From the NCBI RefSeq assembly GCF_011378905.1, contig NZ_WTPY01000005.1, positions 62,001-126,000 of the forward strand: a DNA stretch of 64,000 nt, written 5' to 3'. The DNA comes from Paraglaciecola sp. 20A4 (GTDB taxonomy: Bacteria; Pseudomonadota; Gammaproteobacteria; Enterobacterales; Alteromonadaceae). The notes beneath the pieces were generated by a model. It was not told the origin of the DNA. It searched no databases and saw only the letters and a list, made by a program, of their open reading frames with translations. This document shows positions 47,242-58,021 of this stretch, piece by piece (position 1 is the first letter of the stretch; every line of letters begins with the position of its first letter). Position numbers and translations under genes: made by a program.

Positions 47242-49554
47242 TTAAATTTGCGGCTCACCCGGTAAATCGGTAGTAGATTCAAGTTTATTTTCGTCTATTT
47301 TACTCGTTTCAACTTCAATACCATCAACACGTTGCAGCCCTCGAGGTAGCTTATTGCCTCGACGACCTCGTTCACCTTGATAATGCGTGAGATCATCAGC
47401 GGTTAACGTCATACCGCGTTTACCTGCGAGTATCTTCACGTTCGCGCCTTGAGGTACGACGCTAAGCACGCTAACAAACTCTTCTCGAGATTGCGATTTA
47501 GCCGAAGGTATACTCATTATTTTATTACCCTTACCTTTACCTAAACTAGGCAAGTCACGTAAAGGAAACATCAACATACGCCCTTCGTTAGAAATGGCTA
47601 AACACCAATCTGACGTCAAGTCATGCACTGGCTGAGGTGCAATGACCTTTGCCGCCTTAGGTAATGATAGGTAGGCCTTACCTGCACGATTTTTACTGAT
47701 CATATCTGCAAATTTACCCACAAAACCGTAACCCGCATCCGAAGCAATCAGATATTTTTGCTCGTCAAGGGCCATGATCACATGTTCGACACTTTCACCA
47801 CTTACAATACTAAAACGTCCAGTAACTGGTTCTCCTTGGCTTCGTGCAGAGGGTAATAAATGAGCATCACAGGAAAACGCCCGCCCAGAGGTATCCATAA
47901 ATACCGCTTGCTGATTACTGCGTCCTTTGCTGCTTGCAAGATACTTATCGCCGGCTTTGTAGCTTAATCCTTCAACATCAACGTCGTGACCTTTTGCACA
48001 ACGCGCCCACCCTTTTTCAGATAACACCACTGTGACCGCTTCCGATGGGATTAATTCTTTCTCTGTCAACGCTTTGGCTTCTGAACGCTCAATAATTGGC
48101 GAGCGTCTATCATCACCATACATTTCAGCAGCAGCCAGAATTTCTTTCTTAATCAACGTTTTCAAACGGCGATCTGAACCAAGAAGGACTTGCAGTTCAT
48201 CGCGCTCTTTAGCGAGTTCATCTTGCTCCCCTTGAATTTTCATTTCTTCGAGTTTTGCTAAATGGCGTAACTTCAATTCAAGAATTGCTTCGGCTTGAAT
48301 ATCAGACAGCGTGAACGTGTCTATTAAGACTTGCTTCGGCTTATCTTCGTAACGAATGATACGGATCACTTCGTCAATATTGAGGAAGGCAATCATCAAG
48401 CCTTGTAGAATATGTAACCGAGCAAGGACTTTATCTAGGCGATATTGCAAGCGTCTAACGACTGTATCTTTTCTAAAAATCAACCATTCCGTAAGAATCA
48501 TCCGCAAGTCTTTGACTTGTGGGCGACCATCTAAGCCGATCATATTGACGTTAACGCGGTAGCTTTTCTCTAAATCAGTCGTCGCAAATAGATGTTGCAT
48601 CAATACTTTAATATCGACTCTATTTGAGCGAGGGGTGATCAATAACCGCGTTGGGTTTTCGTGATCGGACTCATCACGCAAATCACTCACCATAGGCAAT
48701 TTTTTCGCCTGCATTTGGGCAGCTATCTGTTCTAAAACCTTGCCACCTGATGCCTGATGAGGCAGTGCTGTAATGATAATATCGCCATTTTCTTCATGGT
48801 ATACCGCGCGCATTTTTATCGAGCCACGGCCTGTTTCGTACATTTTACGAATATCACTTTTAGGCGTAATAATTTCTGCGTCGGTGGGATAGTCAGGCCC
48901 TTGTACGAATTCTAGTAAGTCGCTGAGTTCTGCCTTACTGTTATCCAGTAAATGCGCACACGCATTGGCGACTTCACGCACATTGTGTGGCGGTATATCA
49001 GTGGCCATACCCACAGCAATACCCGTAATACCGTTCAATAAAATATGCGGTAAGCGAGCCGGCAGTATCTTTGGCTCATTCATGGTGCCATCGAAGTTAG
49101 GTTGCCAATCTACCGTACCTTGACCGAGTTCAGTCAGGAGCACTTCACTGAATTTAGACAAGCGAGATTCAGTATATCGCATGGCGGCGAACGATTTAGG
49201 ATCATCTGGTGCACCCCAGTTCCCCTGACCGTCGACGAGTGGGTAGCGATAGGAAAAAGGCTGAGCCATCAACACCATGGCTTCATAACAGGCGGAATCG
49301 CCATGTGGGTGAAATTTACCTAATACATCACCTACAGTACGAGCTGACTTTTTATATTTTGCATTGTTACTTAAGCCAAGCTCAGACATAGCATACACAA
49401 TACGCCGTTGTACCGGCTTTAAGCCGTCACCGATATGGGGCAGAGCCCGGTCCATGATGACGTACATGGAATAATTGAGATAAGACTCTTCGGTAAATCG
49501 ACGCATCGGAAGTTGTTCGATGCCATCTTGGTTTATAATAATTTCTTGACTCAT
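47242..49554 (-). CDS. parC: DNA topoisomerase IV subunit A
   Basis: This 770-residue ParC is close to E. coli (752). The quinolone-resistance-determining region reads [11 protein letters not shown], with the wild-type Ser and Glu. The catalytic Tyr lies in the [13 protein letters not shown] segment. The C-terminal third carries the beta-pinwheel DNA-wrapping repeats. It decatenates daughter chromosomes together with ParE, which is not in this window. The start [11 protein letters not shown] is at an ATG. It is alone in its transcript by the flanking signals. Confidence 0.97.
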   Translation of the reverse strand: MSQEIIINQDGIEQLPMRRFTEESYLNYSMYVIMDRALPHIGDGLKPVQRRIVYAMSELGLSNNAKYKKSARTVGDVLGKFHPHGDSACYEAMVLMAQPFSYRYPLVDGQGNWGAPDDPKSFAAMRYTESRLSKFSEVLLTELGQGTVDWQPNFDGTMNEPKILPARLPHILLNGITGIAVGMATDIPPHNVREVANACAHLLDNSKAELSDLLEFVQGPDYPTDAEIITPKSDIRKMYETGRGSIKMRAVYHEENGDIIITALPHQASGGKVLEQIAAQMQAKKLPMVSDLRDESDHENPTRLLITPRSNRVDIKVLMQHLFATTDLEKSYRVNVNMIGLDGRPQVKDLRMILTEWLIFRKDTVVRRLQYRLDKVLARLHILQGLMIAFLNIDEVIRIIRYEDKPKQVLIDTFTLSDIQAEAILELKLRHLAKLEEMKIQGEQDELAKERDELQVLLGSDRRLKTLIKKEILAAAEMYGDDRRSPIIERSEAKALTEKELIPSEAVTVVLSEKGWARCAKGHDVDVEGLSYKAGDKYLASSKGRSNQQAVFMDTSGRAFSCDAHLLPSARSQGEPVTGRFSIVSGESVEHVIMALDEQKYLIASDAGYGFVGKFADMISKNRAGKAYLSLPKAAKVIAPQPVHDLTSDWCLAISNEGRMLMFPLRDLPSLGKGKGNKIMSIPSAKSQSREEFVSVLSVVPQGANVKILAGKRGMTLTADDLTHYQGERGRRGNKLPRGLQRVDGIEVETSKIDENKLESTTDLPGEPQI

Positions 49555-49633
49555 AGTCTGCTGTATCGGCCACTTTTTTTATTGTTGTGCAGCAAAAACA
49601 ACGTTTTGCTGCCGCTTTCAAACCTAAAATAGA

Positions 49634-50749
49634 TTACTGCTGATAGGTTACCCTATAAATAACATTCGCGAAATCATCAGATACCAACAGACTCCCATCG
49701 GGCATCGTCAGTAAAGCTACAGGGCGCCCCCAAGATGTTTCATCGGCCTGTAACCAACCTTCAATAAAGGGTTGGTAATCGACAATTTCATTGTCTTTGA
49801 GCACAGCTCTCATCACCTTGTAGCCTGATTTTTTAGTTCGATTCCAAGAACCATGCTCAGCCACAAACAAACTATTTTTTAACGGCGCTGGAAACATATC
49901 GCCATGGTAAAAATGGATACCTAAAGGTGCCACGTGCGCAGCTAAATTGAATGCTGGCGCAATATAGTCTTCAGCTTTTTTATCTTCGCTGAATTCAGGA
50001 TCTTGTACGGTACCGCCATGATAATAGGGATAACCGTAGTGGCCACCTTCTTTGTCTACGCGGTTAATCTCACAAGGGGGAATGTCGTCGCCCATCATGT
50101 CGCGACCATTATCACTGAACCACATTTGCTTAGTTTGTGGGTGCCAATCAAAGCCCACACTGTTGCGCACACCCTTAGCAACCCACACTCGCTCTTTGGT
50201 CTTAAGGTTGTACTTTAGAATAGATGCGAACTCAGGGTTATCGAAGTTTTTTCCGCCATTGGTCTGACAAATATTACATGGCGCACCAATGGGTATGTAC
50301 AGCCAATCATCTGGCCCAAAATCGATATATTTCCAACCGTGATGCTTTTTGTCAGGTAAACCGTCAATCACCACTTCAGGAGCAGGTAAGTCGCGAAACG
50401 TATTTTCAATATTCGGATACTTAATGATACGACTCACTTCAGCCACGTATAAATCACCGTCTTTAATAGCTAAGCCAGATGGCATGGTCAAATCTTTAGC
50501 GATGGTGAGCACCTCTTCGGCTTTACCATCTTGGTCTCTATCAATAACAGCGCTGAGTACGCCGCTATCCCGACTGCCAACGAATAAAATACCGTTCTCA
50601 CTCAGCGCCATCTGACGGGCGTTTTTCACATCTGAGGCATAGATATCAATTTTAAATCCGGCAGGTAATGTCAGCTTTTCCAACGGCAGCGTGTTAGCTA
50701 TTCCTTGAAAACTAATAAAAGAAAGTAGAATCAAACGGCGAAGTATCAT
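49634..50749 (-). CDS. Exported PQQ-dependent sugar dehydrogenase-like (sorbosone dehydrogenase family) protein
   Basis: The 371-residue protein has a signal peptide ending GIAN and a six-bladed beta-propeller of the glucose/sorbosone dehydrogenase family. Typical segments are LPAGFKIDIYA, MPSGLAIKDGDLYVAE, GVRNSVGFDWHP, WFSDNGRDMMGDD and AEHGSWNR. PQQ and Ca2+ ligands are plausible but not provable by eye. GGAA precedes the ATG. It is divergent from the BarA-like kinase, and substrate and electron acceptor are unknown. Confidence 0.88.
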   Translation of the reverse strand: MILRRLILLSFISFQGIANTLPLEKLTLPAGFKIDIYASDVKNARQMALSENGILFVGSRDSGVLSAVIDRDQDGKAEEVLTIAKDLTMPSGLAIKDGDLYVAEVSRIIKYPNIENTFRDLPAPEVVIDGLPDKKHHGWKYIDFGPDDWLYIPIGAPCNICQTNGGKNFDNPEFASILKYNLKTKERVWVAKGVRNSVGFDWHPQTKQMWFSDNGRDMMGDDIPPCEINRVDKEGGHYGYPYYHGGTVQDPEFSEDKKAEDYIAPAFNLAAHVAPLGIHFYHGDMFPAPLKNSLFVAEHGSWNRTKKSGYKVMRAVLKDNEIVDYQPFIEGWLQADETSWGRPVALLTMPDGSLLVSDDFANVIYRVTYQQ

Positions 50750-50971
50750 AGATTATTTCCAGTGATGGTAAAAACACAGTAACTATACCAATTCCACTTC
50801 CCTTGAGCGACGCCTTGTTAAAAAAAACGCTTGGTTCATATAGAGTAAATTTTTGTTTAATGGGATTTGAATTCACTAGTCATTTATTCTTACGGCTTCG
50901 AAGTTATCGCCCATAAGCTGAGCGATATAAGTACTCGTTAAACGGATTCATTTAGCCCAGCAGGAGATACC

Positions 50972-53900
50972 TTGAGGCCTCATTATCCACCAAGAACCAT
51001 TATACATATTTGGCGAGCATTGCTGGTATGCCTAACATTTGGCATTGCATCCTCAGGGACAGCGCAACAGGCAGAGAGTTTAATACAGCTTATTTCCAAA
51101 GAACGTGAAGTAAGTTTGTCGTCATCTATTAGCGTCATGCAAGAGTCAGGCGTTGAACTCAGTGTGCTACAAGCACGAGATATGTTATCGCAGTTCGTTT
51201 GGCACACGGGTGGCAATCCCAATTATGGTTTTTCAGAGCACGGCATCTGGCTGTATACCACCCTTAGTAATGTAACGACGACAGACAAATGGGTGATCAG
51301 TGTGGCTTTTTCACAACTCGATAATGTCGATATGTATATTTTGCAAGACGGTCAGGTCATCGCATCAAGCTTCCAAGGTAAATTAGGCCAGCCATCTCAT
51401 TATCGCCTACCTGTTCTAAAAGTTGATTTACCTTATGCCCAGACTGTCGAACTATTCGTGAGACTACAAAGCCAACATAGCAGTTTAGTCGCGCCGATCA
51501 CTATACAATCATCTGAATCCCATGAAATTCAAAACTTTTATGATAATTTATTATGGGGCTTGTTTTACGGCGGTTTAATTATACTCGCCATATACAATTT
51601 AGTGGTCTATTTGGCCCTACGTGAAAACAGTTTATTAGCTTATGTTGGCTATATTTGCACTGTAATAATATGGCAATTCGTATGGGGCGGCCACGCCAAT
51701 ATGATGTTACCCCAAGGAATTTCTGACTGGTTTGATATGCACACTGACATCATTTTTGTGTTGATTGGCATTGGGTCAGGTATTTTTACCATTATATTTT
51801 TAGAGGCCAAACATACGGCGCCTAAAACCCTACCTTTCATTAAGGCAAGTATAGGATTATTGGCGTTAATGGGTCTGTGCTCGATGGTAAACCTGTTCCC
51901 ACCGGTAACACAAAATGCCGCTGTCTATGTGGTGAGTATGTTAGCCATAAGTTGCTATACCTACGCAGGGTTTGAAAGCTACTCAAATCAATTTTATGCC
52001 GCGCGGTATTTCATTTTCGCTTGGACCATATTAGCGACTTGCGCCTTAATAGGCATGTTCAGTCTAGTGGATATTTTGCCTTCAAACTTCTTCACTACCT
52101 ATTGCTTCCAATTTGGTGTGTTCTTTGAGTCTGCGCTGTTTTCCTTAGCGCTTATGGACAAGAGCCGCCACCAATTGGAATTAGAAGTACAACAAGCTAC
52201 CAATGATTTACGCAATAATATCGAATTAGTCGAAGAACAAAACGTGCGCTTGGATATAGCACGCAAAGAAGCCGTTGCCGCCAGTAATGTAAAATCACAA
52301 TTTTTAGCTAATATGAGCCACGAAATTCGTACCCCACTGAATGCAATCCTGGGTTTTAGTAAAGAGCTACAGCAAAGCAACCTTGCCGACGACAAACGCG
52401 ACCAAATCAATATCATCAATGATGCTGCTGATAATTTAATGACTATCGTAAACGATGTTCTAGACGTATCTAAGATTGAAGCAGGCAAGCTACAAATTAA
52501 CAGTCATCCTTTAGAGATTAATGAATTACTCGAAGAAATGATTGGTGTAATGGCTAAATCTGCGCATTTAAAAGGGCTGGAATTCGTTTATGACATCGAA
52601 CCATTGCCTATGAAATTGATTGGTGACAGTTTTCGTATTCGCCAGATACTTAACAACCTATTAGGTAACGCACTCAAATTTACCGACCATGGCCATATAG
52701 GCTTAGCTGCATCAGGTCGCATGTTAGAGCACGGTATTTTTGAACTAGCGATTAAAATTGAAGATACAGGCATTGGAATAAGTCGAGAGGACAAGCGCAA
52801 ATTGTTCACCGCATTCTCTCAGGTAGACGACGCACTTAATCGCTCATATCAGGGAACGGGGCTCGGTTTAGTTATTTGCAAAGAATTGGTTAAATTGATG
52901 CACGGTCAATTATCGTTACATAGTGCTCCCGGACAGGGCAGCGTGTTTAACGTTACCATTCGGATGAATATTTTAAATACTAAACCGAGTATTTCTGTCG
53001 AAAGCGAATGGAAAAATCAACAAATTTTATTATATGACCCATACCCTAATGCTCGGTTTACCGCGAGTAAATTGCTCCGAGCACTTGGCGCTAAGGTAAC
53101 AAGCGCGGACTCGATAGCTTTCTTGCAAACCTGCACTCAAAAATTCGATTATCTTATGCTGTGCGTTCACCCTCAGGATCAAATTTCCAATGAGCAAGCA
53201 TTTGAGTGCGCTGAGCATATTGATGCGACTCATAAAGTTCTGCTGTGTTCCGGCCAAGAATCCTGTGATCGTTTTTCACAACGTGCAGCTCAATTTTCTC
53301 CACAAATTCGCTTACCACTGACGCCTGGCAAGTTAAATGAAATCATGCACAAGCCCACTCAACAGCCAGTCAATGAGTTACAACAGCGCTTGCAAAATCT
53401 GCCCCCAGTCAACGTATTGGCCGTTGACGACATGGAAATGAACTTGAGACTGCTCAGTACTTGGCTTAAGCCGTCTCCGCTAACAATAGTGGAAGCATAT
53501 AGTGGTCAAGATGCGGTGACGCTGTGTGAGGAAAATGAATATGATTTAATTTTGATGGACGTTCAGATGCCTAATATGGATGGCCTACAAGCGACTAAGC
53601 TTATCCGCTCTACCCCGCTCAATTTCGGAACACCTATCATTGCAGTAACAGCCCACGCATTTAAAGAAGAACAGCAACGACTTTTAAACAGCGGTATGGA
53701 TGACTATCTTCCGAAACCATTAGATCTCTCTGACTTGGTCGATTTGATCAACCGTTGGTGCCATCAAGGCGACGAAGACAACGTACAAGAAGAGATATTC
53801 AACTGGCCACTAGCATTAAAACGCGCCAATCAAAACGCCGATGCCGCCCGGGACTTATTTAATCAGTTTATGCTTCAACTTCCAGAGTTTGCTGATAAAT

Positions 53901-54136
53901 TCAGCCGCCTGAAAAATAAAACTAAGTACGATGAACTACAGCAAGTCGTGCACAGTTTACATGGTATTTGTTGTTATACCGGGGCGGCGGCTTTGCATTC
54001 GACTTGTGCTGAATTAGAGTGTCAACTCAAGCGTAAACAGTATATAAAAGTCCCAGCGTCATTGGTTAAACTCAGCTTCGATTTAGAAGATTTGCTTATG
54101 CAAGAAGATGTTATTAAGTTAACGATGCGTGACTAA
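50972..54136 (+). CDS. BarA-like hybrid histidine kinase with 7TM-DISM sensor
   Basis: The TTG start is supported by AGGAGAT seven bases upstream. The 1054-residue protein has a signal peptide, a 7TMR-DISMED2-like periplasmic domain (about 35-170) and a 7TM-DISM membrane unit (about 185-395). It continues with HisKA (His450 in MSHEIRTPLNA), HATPase (NNLLGNALKFTD, GTGLGLVIC), a degenerate receiver (about 680-790), an intact receiver (Asp863 in ILMDVQMP) and Hpt (His994). The back half matches BarA/ArcB-type phosphorelays, while the DISM front suggests a small-molecule or carbohydrate ligand. Confidence 0.92.
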   Translation: MRPHYPPRTIIHIWRALLVCLTFGIASSGTAQQAESLIQLISKEREVSLSSSISVMQESGVELSVLQARDMLSQFVWHTGGNPNYGFSEHGIWLYTTLSNVTTTDKWVISVAFSQLDNVDMYILQDGQVIASSFQGKLGQPSHYRLPVLKVDLPYAQTVELFVRLQSQHSSLVAPITIQSSESHEIQNFYDNLLWGLFYGGLIILAIYNLVVYLALRENSLLAYVGYICTVIIWQFVWGGHANMMLPQGISDWFDMHTDIIFVLIGIGSGIFTIIFLEAKHTAPKTLPFIKASIGLLALMGLCSMVNLFPPVTQNAAVYVVSMLAISCYTYAGFESYSNQFYAARYFIFAWTILATCALIGMFSLVDILPSNFFTTYCFQFGVFFESALFSLALMDKSRHQLELEVQQATNDLRNNIELVEEQNVRLDIARKEAVAASNVKSQFLANMSHEIRTPLNAILGFSKELQQSNLADDKRDQINIINDAADNLMTIVNDVLDVSKIEAGKLQINSHPLEINELLEEMIGVMAKSAHLKGLEFVYDIEPLPMKLIGDSFRIRQILNNLLGNALKFTDHGHIGLAASGRMLEHGIFELAIKIEDTGIGISREDKRKLFTAFSQVDDALNRSYQGTGLGLVICKELVKLMHGQLSLHSAPGQGSVFNVTIRMNILNTKPSISVESEWKNQQILLYDPYPNARFTASKLLRALGAKVTSADSIAFLQTCTQKFDYLMLCVHPQDQISNEQAFECAEHIDATHKVLLCSGQESCDRFSQRAAQFSPQIRLPLTPGKLNEIMHKPTQQPVNELQQRLQNLPPVNVLAVDDMEMNLRLLSTWLKPSPLTIVEAYSGQDAVTLCEENEYDLILMDVQMPNMDGLQATKLIRSTPLNFGTPIIAVTAHAFKEEQQRLLNSGMDDYLPKPLDLSDLVDLINRWCHQGDEDNVQEEIFNWPLALKRANQNADAARDLFNQFMLQLPEFADKFSRLKNKTKYDELQQVVHSLHGICCYTGAAALHSTCAELECQLKRKQYIKVPASLVKLSFDLEDLLMQEDVIKLTMRD

Positions 54137-54189
54137 CAACCGACTCTTTGGCATGCCAATATCCACATTCTAAAATAATAATTGACGGT

Positions 54190-54217
54190 AAAACAAGGCA
54201 CTACTTTACCTTGTTTT
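54190..54217 (+). terminator. Hairpin terminator after hybrid kinase
   Basis: AAAACAAGG and CCTTGTTTT form a 9-bp stem ending in a T-run on the plus strand. It overlaps the last codons of the convergent DUF2982 gene. Confidence 0.6.
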
Positions 54218-54881
54218 GCACATATTCTTGACACTCTCGCAGTAATAGCACGAAATCTTGTTCGCTGCGGTCAAGCTCAGATACGCTGATAAACAGATCA
54301 TAACCGAGTCGTTGACGTAATTTAGTCATACGATTGGCTAGCATAGCTTGGATCCCAGTCAAAATAGTCCCGTCGGGTAATTTATGTTTGTCATCTTCTA
54401 CTAAGTCATTACTGAAGCTTTCCCCTGACGCATTTTCGGCCTTGTCTCCGAGCAGCAAAAGTGGGCGCTGCTCCATAAGAAGATGGATCATCAAACGAAT
54501 AGGTGTGGTGGTCAAAAATGGTCGATAATCCTTGAGTTTAATTCCTACCAAGCTTAAATCTTCTAACTGCAAATCACGATGGGCTCTAGGAACATCAATA
54601 CGCTGAATATTGTCCCAGTTTACATACCATTGCCCTTTGCGATGTTGATAACAAATTGAATCATGGGACAGCTCAATACTAAAAATGGGTTCACGAAACT
54701 TAAACCATGCAATTAACAAGGCCACTATCCCCGCGCTGGTCACAAATATTCCTGCTAAGAAGAAGGATTCAGGCAACCAGCCAAATATTGCTGCACCTAA
54801 AAGCAATCCCCCAACACCAAACAGGCTGGTAGTAAGTACATTACGTTTTGCCGCAGCACGGATTTGAATTACGTCTTGCAT
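54201..54881 (-). CDS. DUF2982 membrane protein
   Basis: The 226-residue protein has two close transmembrane helices (about 17-60) and a cytoplasmic domain with a PH-like look (REPIFSIELSHDSICYQH, WDNIQRIDVPR). This fits DUF2982, a family confined largely to Alteromonadales and relatives, of unknown function. AAGGA lies before the ATG. The 49-residue gene upstream ends ten bases before this start, so they are co-transcribed. Confidence 0.75.
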   Translation of the reverse strand: MQDVIQIRAAAKRNVLTTSLFGVGGLLLGAAIFGWLPESFFLAGIFVTSAGIVALLIAWFKFREPIFSIELSHDSICYQHRKGQWYVNWDNIQRIDVPRAHRDLQLEDLSLVGIKLKDYRPFLTTTPIRLMIHLLMEQRPLLLLGDKAENASGESFSNDLVEDDKHKLPDGTILTGIQAMLANRMTKLRQRLGYDLFISVSELDRSEQDFVLLLRECQEYVQNKVK

Positions 54882-54891
54882 ACTGTTCCTT

Positions 54892-55041
54892 TCACTCAGC
54901 CCAAAATCCGAAATATATCAACCCCATTAAAATACCCCATACAATGATATAGCGGATACGCATACAGCGAGGACAATCCGTTTTAAAGAAGCGTAAAAAG
55001 CCAATATTATGGCTTTGGGTAGATTGTTTTTTTGCTGCCAT
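54892..55041 (-). CDS. Small membrane protein with a CPRC motif (49 residues)
   Basis: A short open frame from ATG 55041 encodes 49 residues, ending ten bases before the DUF2982 start on the same strand. It has a basic soluble start (MAAKKQSTQSHNIGFLRFF), a TDCPRCMR motif that could bind zinc or form a disulfide, and one transmembrane helix (about residues 30-47). There is no strong ribosome-binding site. Its tight spacing to DUF2982 and plausible composition support a real gene. Function unknown. Confidence 0.65.
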   Translation of the reverse strand: MAAKKQSTQSHNIGFLRFFKTDCPRCMRIRYIIVWGILMGLIYFGFWAE

Positions 55042-55357
55042 AAACTACTTACATTTGTCATTTGGATGGGGATCTATTATCTCGTATTGTACCTGATTAT
55101 CTTCCCAATCAAATGTGCGTTTATCCAATTCATATTCAGTTCATGTCTACCAGCGAGAATATTGCATTAGATTTGTTATACAAGTTTCATTATTTACCAC
55201 TAAAATAAAGCCCATGTGATTATGCAAGCTTGGCATTTTTTCTCTGTCAGTATCGAGTGAAGAAGAACAAACACGGATGGGCTGTTCTTTAATTATAAGC
55301 TGGCCACTAACTTAGTCGGGCGATATATCCCAGGCAGTCAACATTCAAGGTTGTTTT
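55042..55357. other. Intergenic region upstream of metzincin gene
   Basis: About 316 AT-rich bases lie between divergent genes. I see no terminator, repeat, RNA gene or small ORF with convincing support. It presumably holds both promoters. Confidence 0.5.
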
Positions 55358-58021
55358 ATGCAAGTAGTAAATAGACAAGTAGTAAGAACAATAGCCCAAC
55401 GTATTATGTTGGTCGTACTATCAGGCTTTAGTGCCTTAAATATCAATAGCGTATTCGCTGAAATAATATGGTTTGAATCTGCGCAAAGTAAATCTGTGAC
55501 CTCTTCAAACGCCGCAAAAGTCAGCGCATCTAAAGGCTCCTATCAAAGTATTGACAGTGACAGCCTTGCTCAACATTTCAGCGATAAAAGCAGCGCAATC
55601 ACCCTAGCCATCCCCTTGCCCGGCGGCACTGTTGCTGATTTTACGCTTACGCCGTCCGCCGTTATGTCACAAGATTTAGCCGACCGCTATCCACAGTATA
55701 TGTCTTATAATGCCGTTCAAGTTAATGCTGCGCAAAATATTGGACGTTTCAGTCTGACACACAAAGGACTAACAGGTATATTTCGCCAGCAAAATCAATG
55801 GGTATTATTGTCTCCTTTGTATGAAAACAATGCGAGCCAATACATTAGTTATTATTACTCAGATTCTGCAGGGGACAGCTTACTTCCACAAGGTATTAAT
55901 GATGCTTTATTCTCCCCTACTGCCTCCGATGATGAAATGAACATTGAGCTATCTACGGCTCAAAAAACCACAGGCGATACTCTTAAAACATATAGGTTAG
56001 CGCTGAGCGCAACGGCAGAATATACCGCGAAGGTGGGTGGCACAAAAGCTGATGTTGTAGCGGAAATGATCGCGTTGGTTAATCGGGTCAATCAAATTCT
56101 ATTAATCGATACAGCCATTCAATTCGAGCTAATTGACAACGACGAAATCATTTTTACCGACGCCGACACAGACCCTTATTCCAATAGTGACGCCAACGCC
56201 GATATTGAAACGAATCAACAGGTGATCGACGATGCGGTCGGCAGTGACAACTATGATATCGGTCACTTACTTGCCACTAACCCGGGTGGTTTAGCATACG
56301 TCGGTGTGGTGTGCCAAAGCAATTTCAAGGCACAGGGCTATACAGGAAATACCAACCCGCAAGGCGAGCGTTTCTATATAGATTTAGTTATTCATGAATT
56401 AGGTCACCAACTTGATGCTGAACACTCTTTTAACGCCCAGGATTTAGACTCTTGTGACGAGGAGCAGCGCAGCAGTTCCAGTGCATTTGAACCTGGCAGC
56501 GGTTCCACTATTATGTCGTATGCTGGTATCTGCTCCTCTCAGAATATACAAAATAACAGTTCACCTTATTTTCATGCTGGCTCAGTGGAACAAATTCGAA
56601 ACTACGTAGAAACAGGGCGCGGCCGTCTATGTGGCACGACCAGTAATATAACGAATTCAGCACCGAATCTCACATTAACGAATGATACCTACACGATCCC
56701 TGCAAACACTCCTTTTGTATTGGACGTAGAAGCCGATGATAGCGACTTATTGACCTATACTTGGGAACAAATCGATGCAGGGGGTTTGGATGGCGGCACA
56801 GCCAATGCAAGTGAAATGGCCAGCGATAATGGCGCTAATCCATTATTTCGTTCTTATGCTGCCGTAAGTGACAGCTATCGCTATTTCCCTGCACTGGACG
56901 ATGTCTTGAATGACACTGTGAGTTTTGGTGAAGCGTATGCCACAACTAATCGTGAATTAAATTTCCGCGTGACCGTTAAGGATAATAAAGGTGGGGTAGA
57001 CACCGCTGATGTATCCCTTGATGTTGTGGACACCGGCACTGAATTTACAGTGAATCAACCTAATGCAAGCAGTGTTTGGCAGGGCAATATCGCCCAAACT
57101 ATCAGCTGGAACACCGCATTAACTGAAAATACGCCCATTAATTGTCAATTCGTCGATATTACTGCCGATTTAGACGGTGATAACGTTTTTGATAGTTCTC
57201 TTGCCAGTAATGCCCCCAACGACGGTGAACATGTCATCTTTTCTCCGAATACGAATACGACCAATGCCAGAGTCAAAATCAGCTGTGTAGACAATGTATT
57301 TTACGCTGTAAACCCAGCAAACTTTACCATTAACCAAGGCGATACTGCCGTTGCGCCAATTATCGATGGTCAATCCATATTAGCTGTTGATGAAGACAGC
57401 AGTATCACAATCAACTTGGATAATTTACACGTAACCGACCCAGACTCGTCTTATCCGGACAACTTCACATTAAGCTTAGAGGCTGGAGCAAATTACAGCT
57501 TAGAAAATATTGCCAAAGTCGTACCTGATACTAATTTTAATGGCGAATTGTCAGTCTCGGTTACCGTTAATGATGGCATCGAAGATTCAAATGCATTTGC
57601 ACTCGTACTTAGTGTGAATGCAATTAACGATGCGCCAGAGGCAAGTGACGATAGCCAAACCGTCGAACAGGGTAGTGCTGCCACGCTAATAGATGTGCTT
57701 AGCAACGACACGGATATTGATGGCGACACATTGAACATCAGTACAATTAGTTACAGCGGTAGCTGTAGCGGTAAGGCAAGCATAAGTGGCAATCAAATTA
57801 GCTATCAACCCAGTGCGGGTTTCTCAGGAACTGAAAGCCTAACGTACATTGCCAGTGATGGCCGCTTAACCAGTAGTGCAACCTTAAGCATAACGGTTTC
57901 TGCAACGCCAACAACACCTGTGACTTCAAGTAATTCAGGTGGTGGCGCGTTAGGTTTCTTCTGGCTTTGGCTTATCGGCGCGATAACATTTATACGCCAA
58001 TATCAAATGAGGCTTAATTGA
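55358..58021 (+). CDS. Secreted reprolysin-like metzincin protease with Ig/cadherin-like repeats and GlyGly-CTERM tail
   Basis: The 887-residue protein has a signal peptide ending VFAE and a prodomain-like region. The metzincin catalytic domain has zinc motif HELGHQLDAEH (His346, 350 and 356) and Met-turn TIMSYAG, typical of the reprolysin-like M12B group. C-terminal beta-sandwich and cadherin-like repeats follow (about 650-850). The last residues read SNSGGGALGFFWLWLIGAIT then RQYQMR, the Gly-rich, hydrophobic, basic pattern of GlyGly-CTERM proteins processed by rhombosortase. It should be an extracellular or cell-surface protease. Confidence 0.88.
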   Translation: MQVVNRQVVRTIAQRIMLVVLSGFSALNINSVFAEIIWFESAQSKSVTSSNAAKVSASKGSYQSIDSDSLAQHFSDKSSAITLAIPLPGGTVADFTLTPSAVMSQDLADRYPQYMSYNAVQVNAAQNIGRFSLTHKGLTGIFRQQNQWVLLSPLYENNASQYISYYYSDSAGDSLLPQGINDALFSPTASDDEMNIELSTAQKTTGDTLKTYRLALSATAEYTAKVGGTKADVVAEMIALVNRVNQILLIDTAIQFELIDNDEIIFTDADTDPYSNSDANADIETNQQVIDDAVGSDNYDIGHLLATNPGGLAYVGVVCQSNFKAQGYTGNTNPQGERFYIDLVIHELGHQLDAEHSFNAQDLDSCDEEQRSSSSAFEPGSGSTIMSYAGICSSQNIQNNSSPYFHAGSVEQIRNYVETGRGRLCGTTSNITNSAPNLTLTNDTYTIPANTPFVLDVEADDSDLLTYTWEQIDAGGLDGGTANASEMASDNGANPLFRSYAAVSDSYRYFPALDDVLNDTVSFGEAYATTNRELNFRVTVKDNKGGVDTADVSLDVVDTGTEFTVNQPNASSVWQGNIAQTISWNTALTENTPINCQFVDITADLDGDNVFDSSLASNAPNDGEHVIFSPNTNTTNARVKISCVDNVFYAVNPANFTINQGDTAVAPIIDGQSILAVDEDSSITINLDNLHVTDPDSSYPDNFTLSLEAGANYSLENIAKVVPDTNFNGELSVSVTVNDGIEDSNAFALVLSVNAINDAPEASDDSQTVEQGSAATLIDVLSNDTDIDGDTLNISTISYSGSCSGKASISGNQISYQPSAGFSGTESLTYIASDGRLTSSATLSITVSATPTTPVTSSNSGGGALGFFWLWLIGAITFIRQYQMRLN

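Noticed and set aside
47242-49554. Quinolone-resistance substitution in ParC
   Set aside because: The region reads [11 protein letters not shown] with the usual Ser and Glu, so no resistance change is visible.
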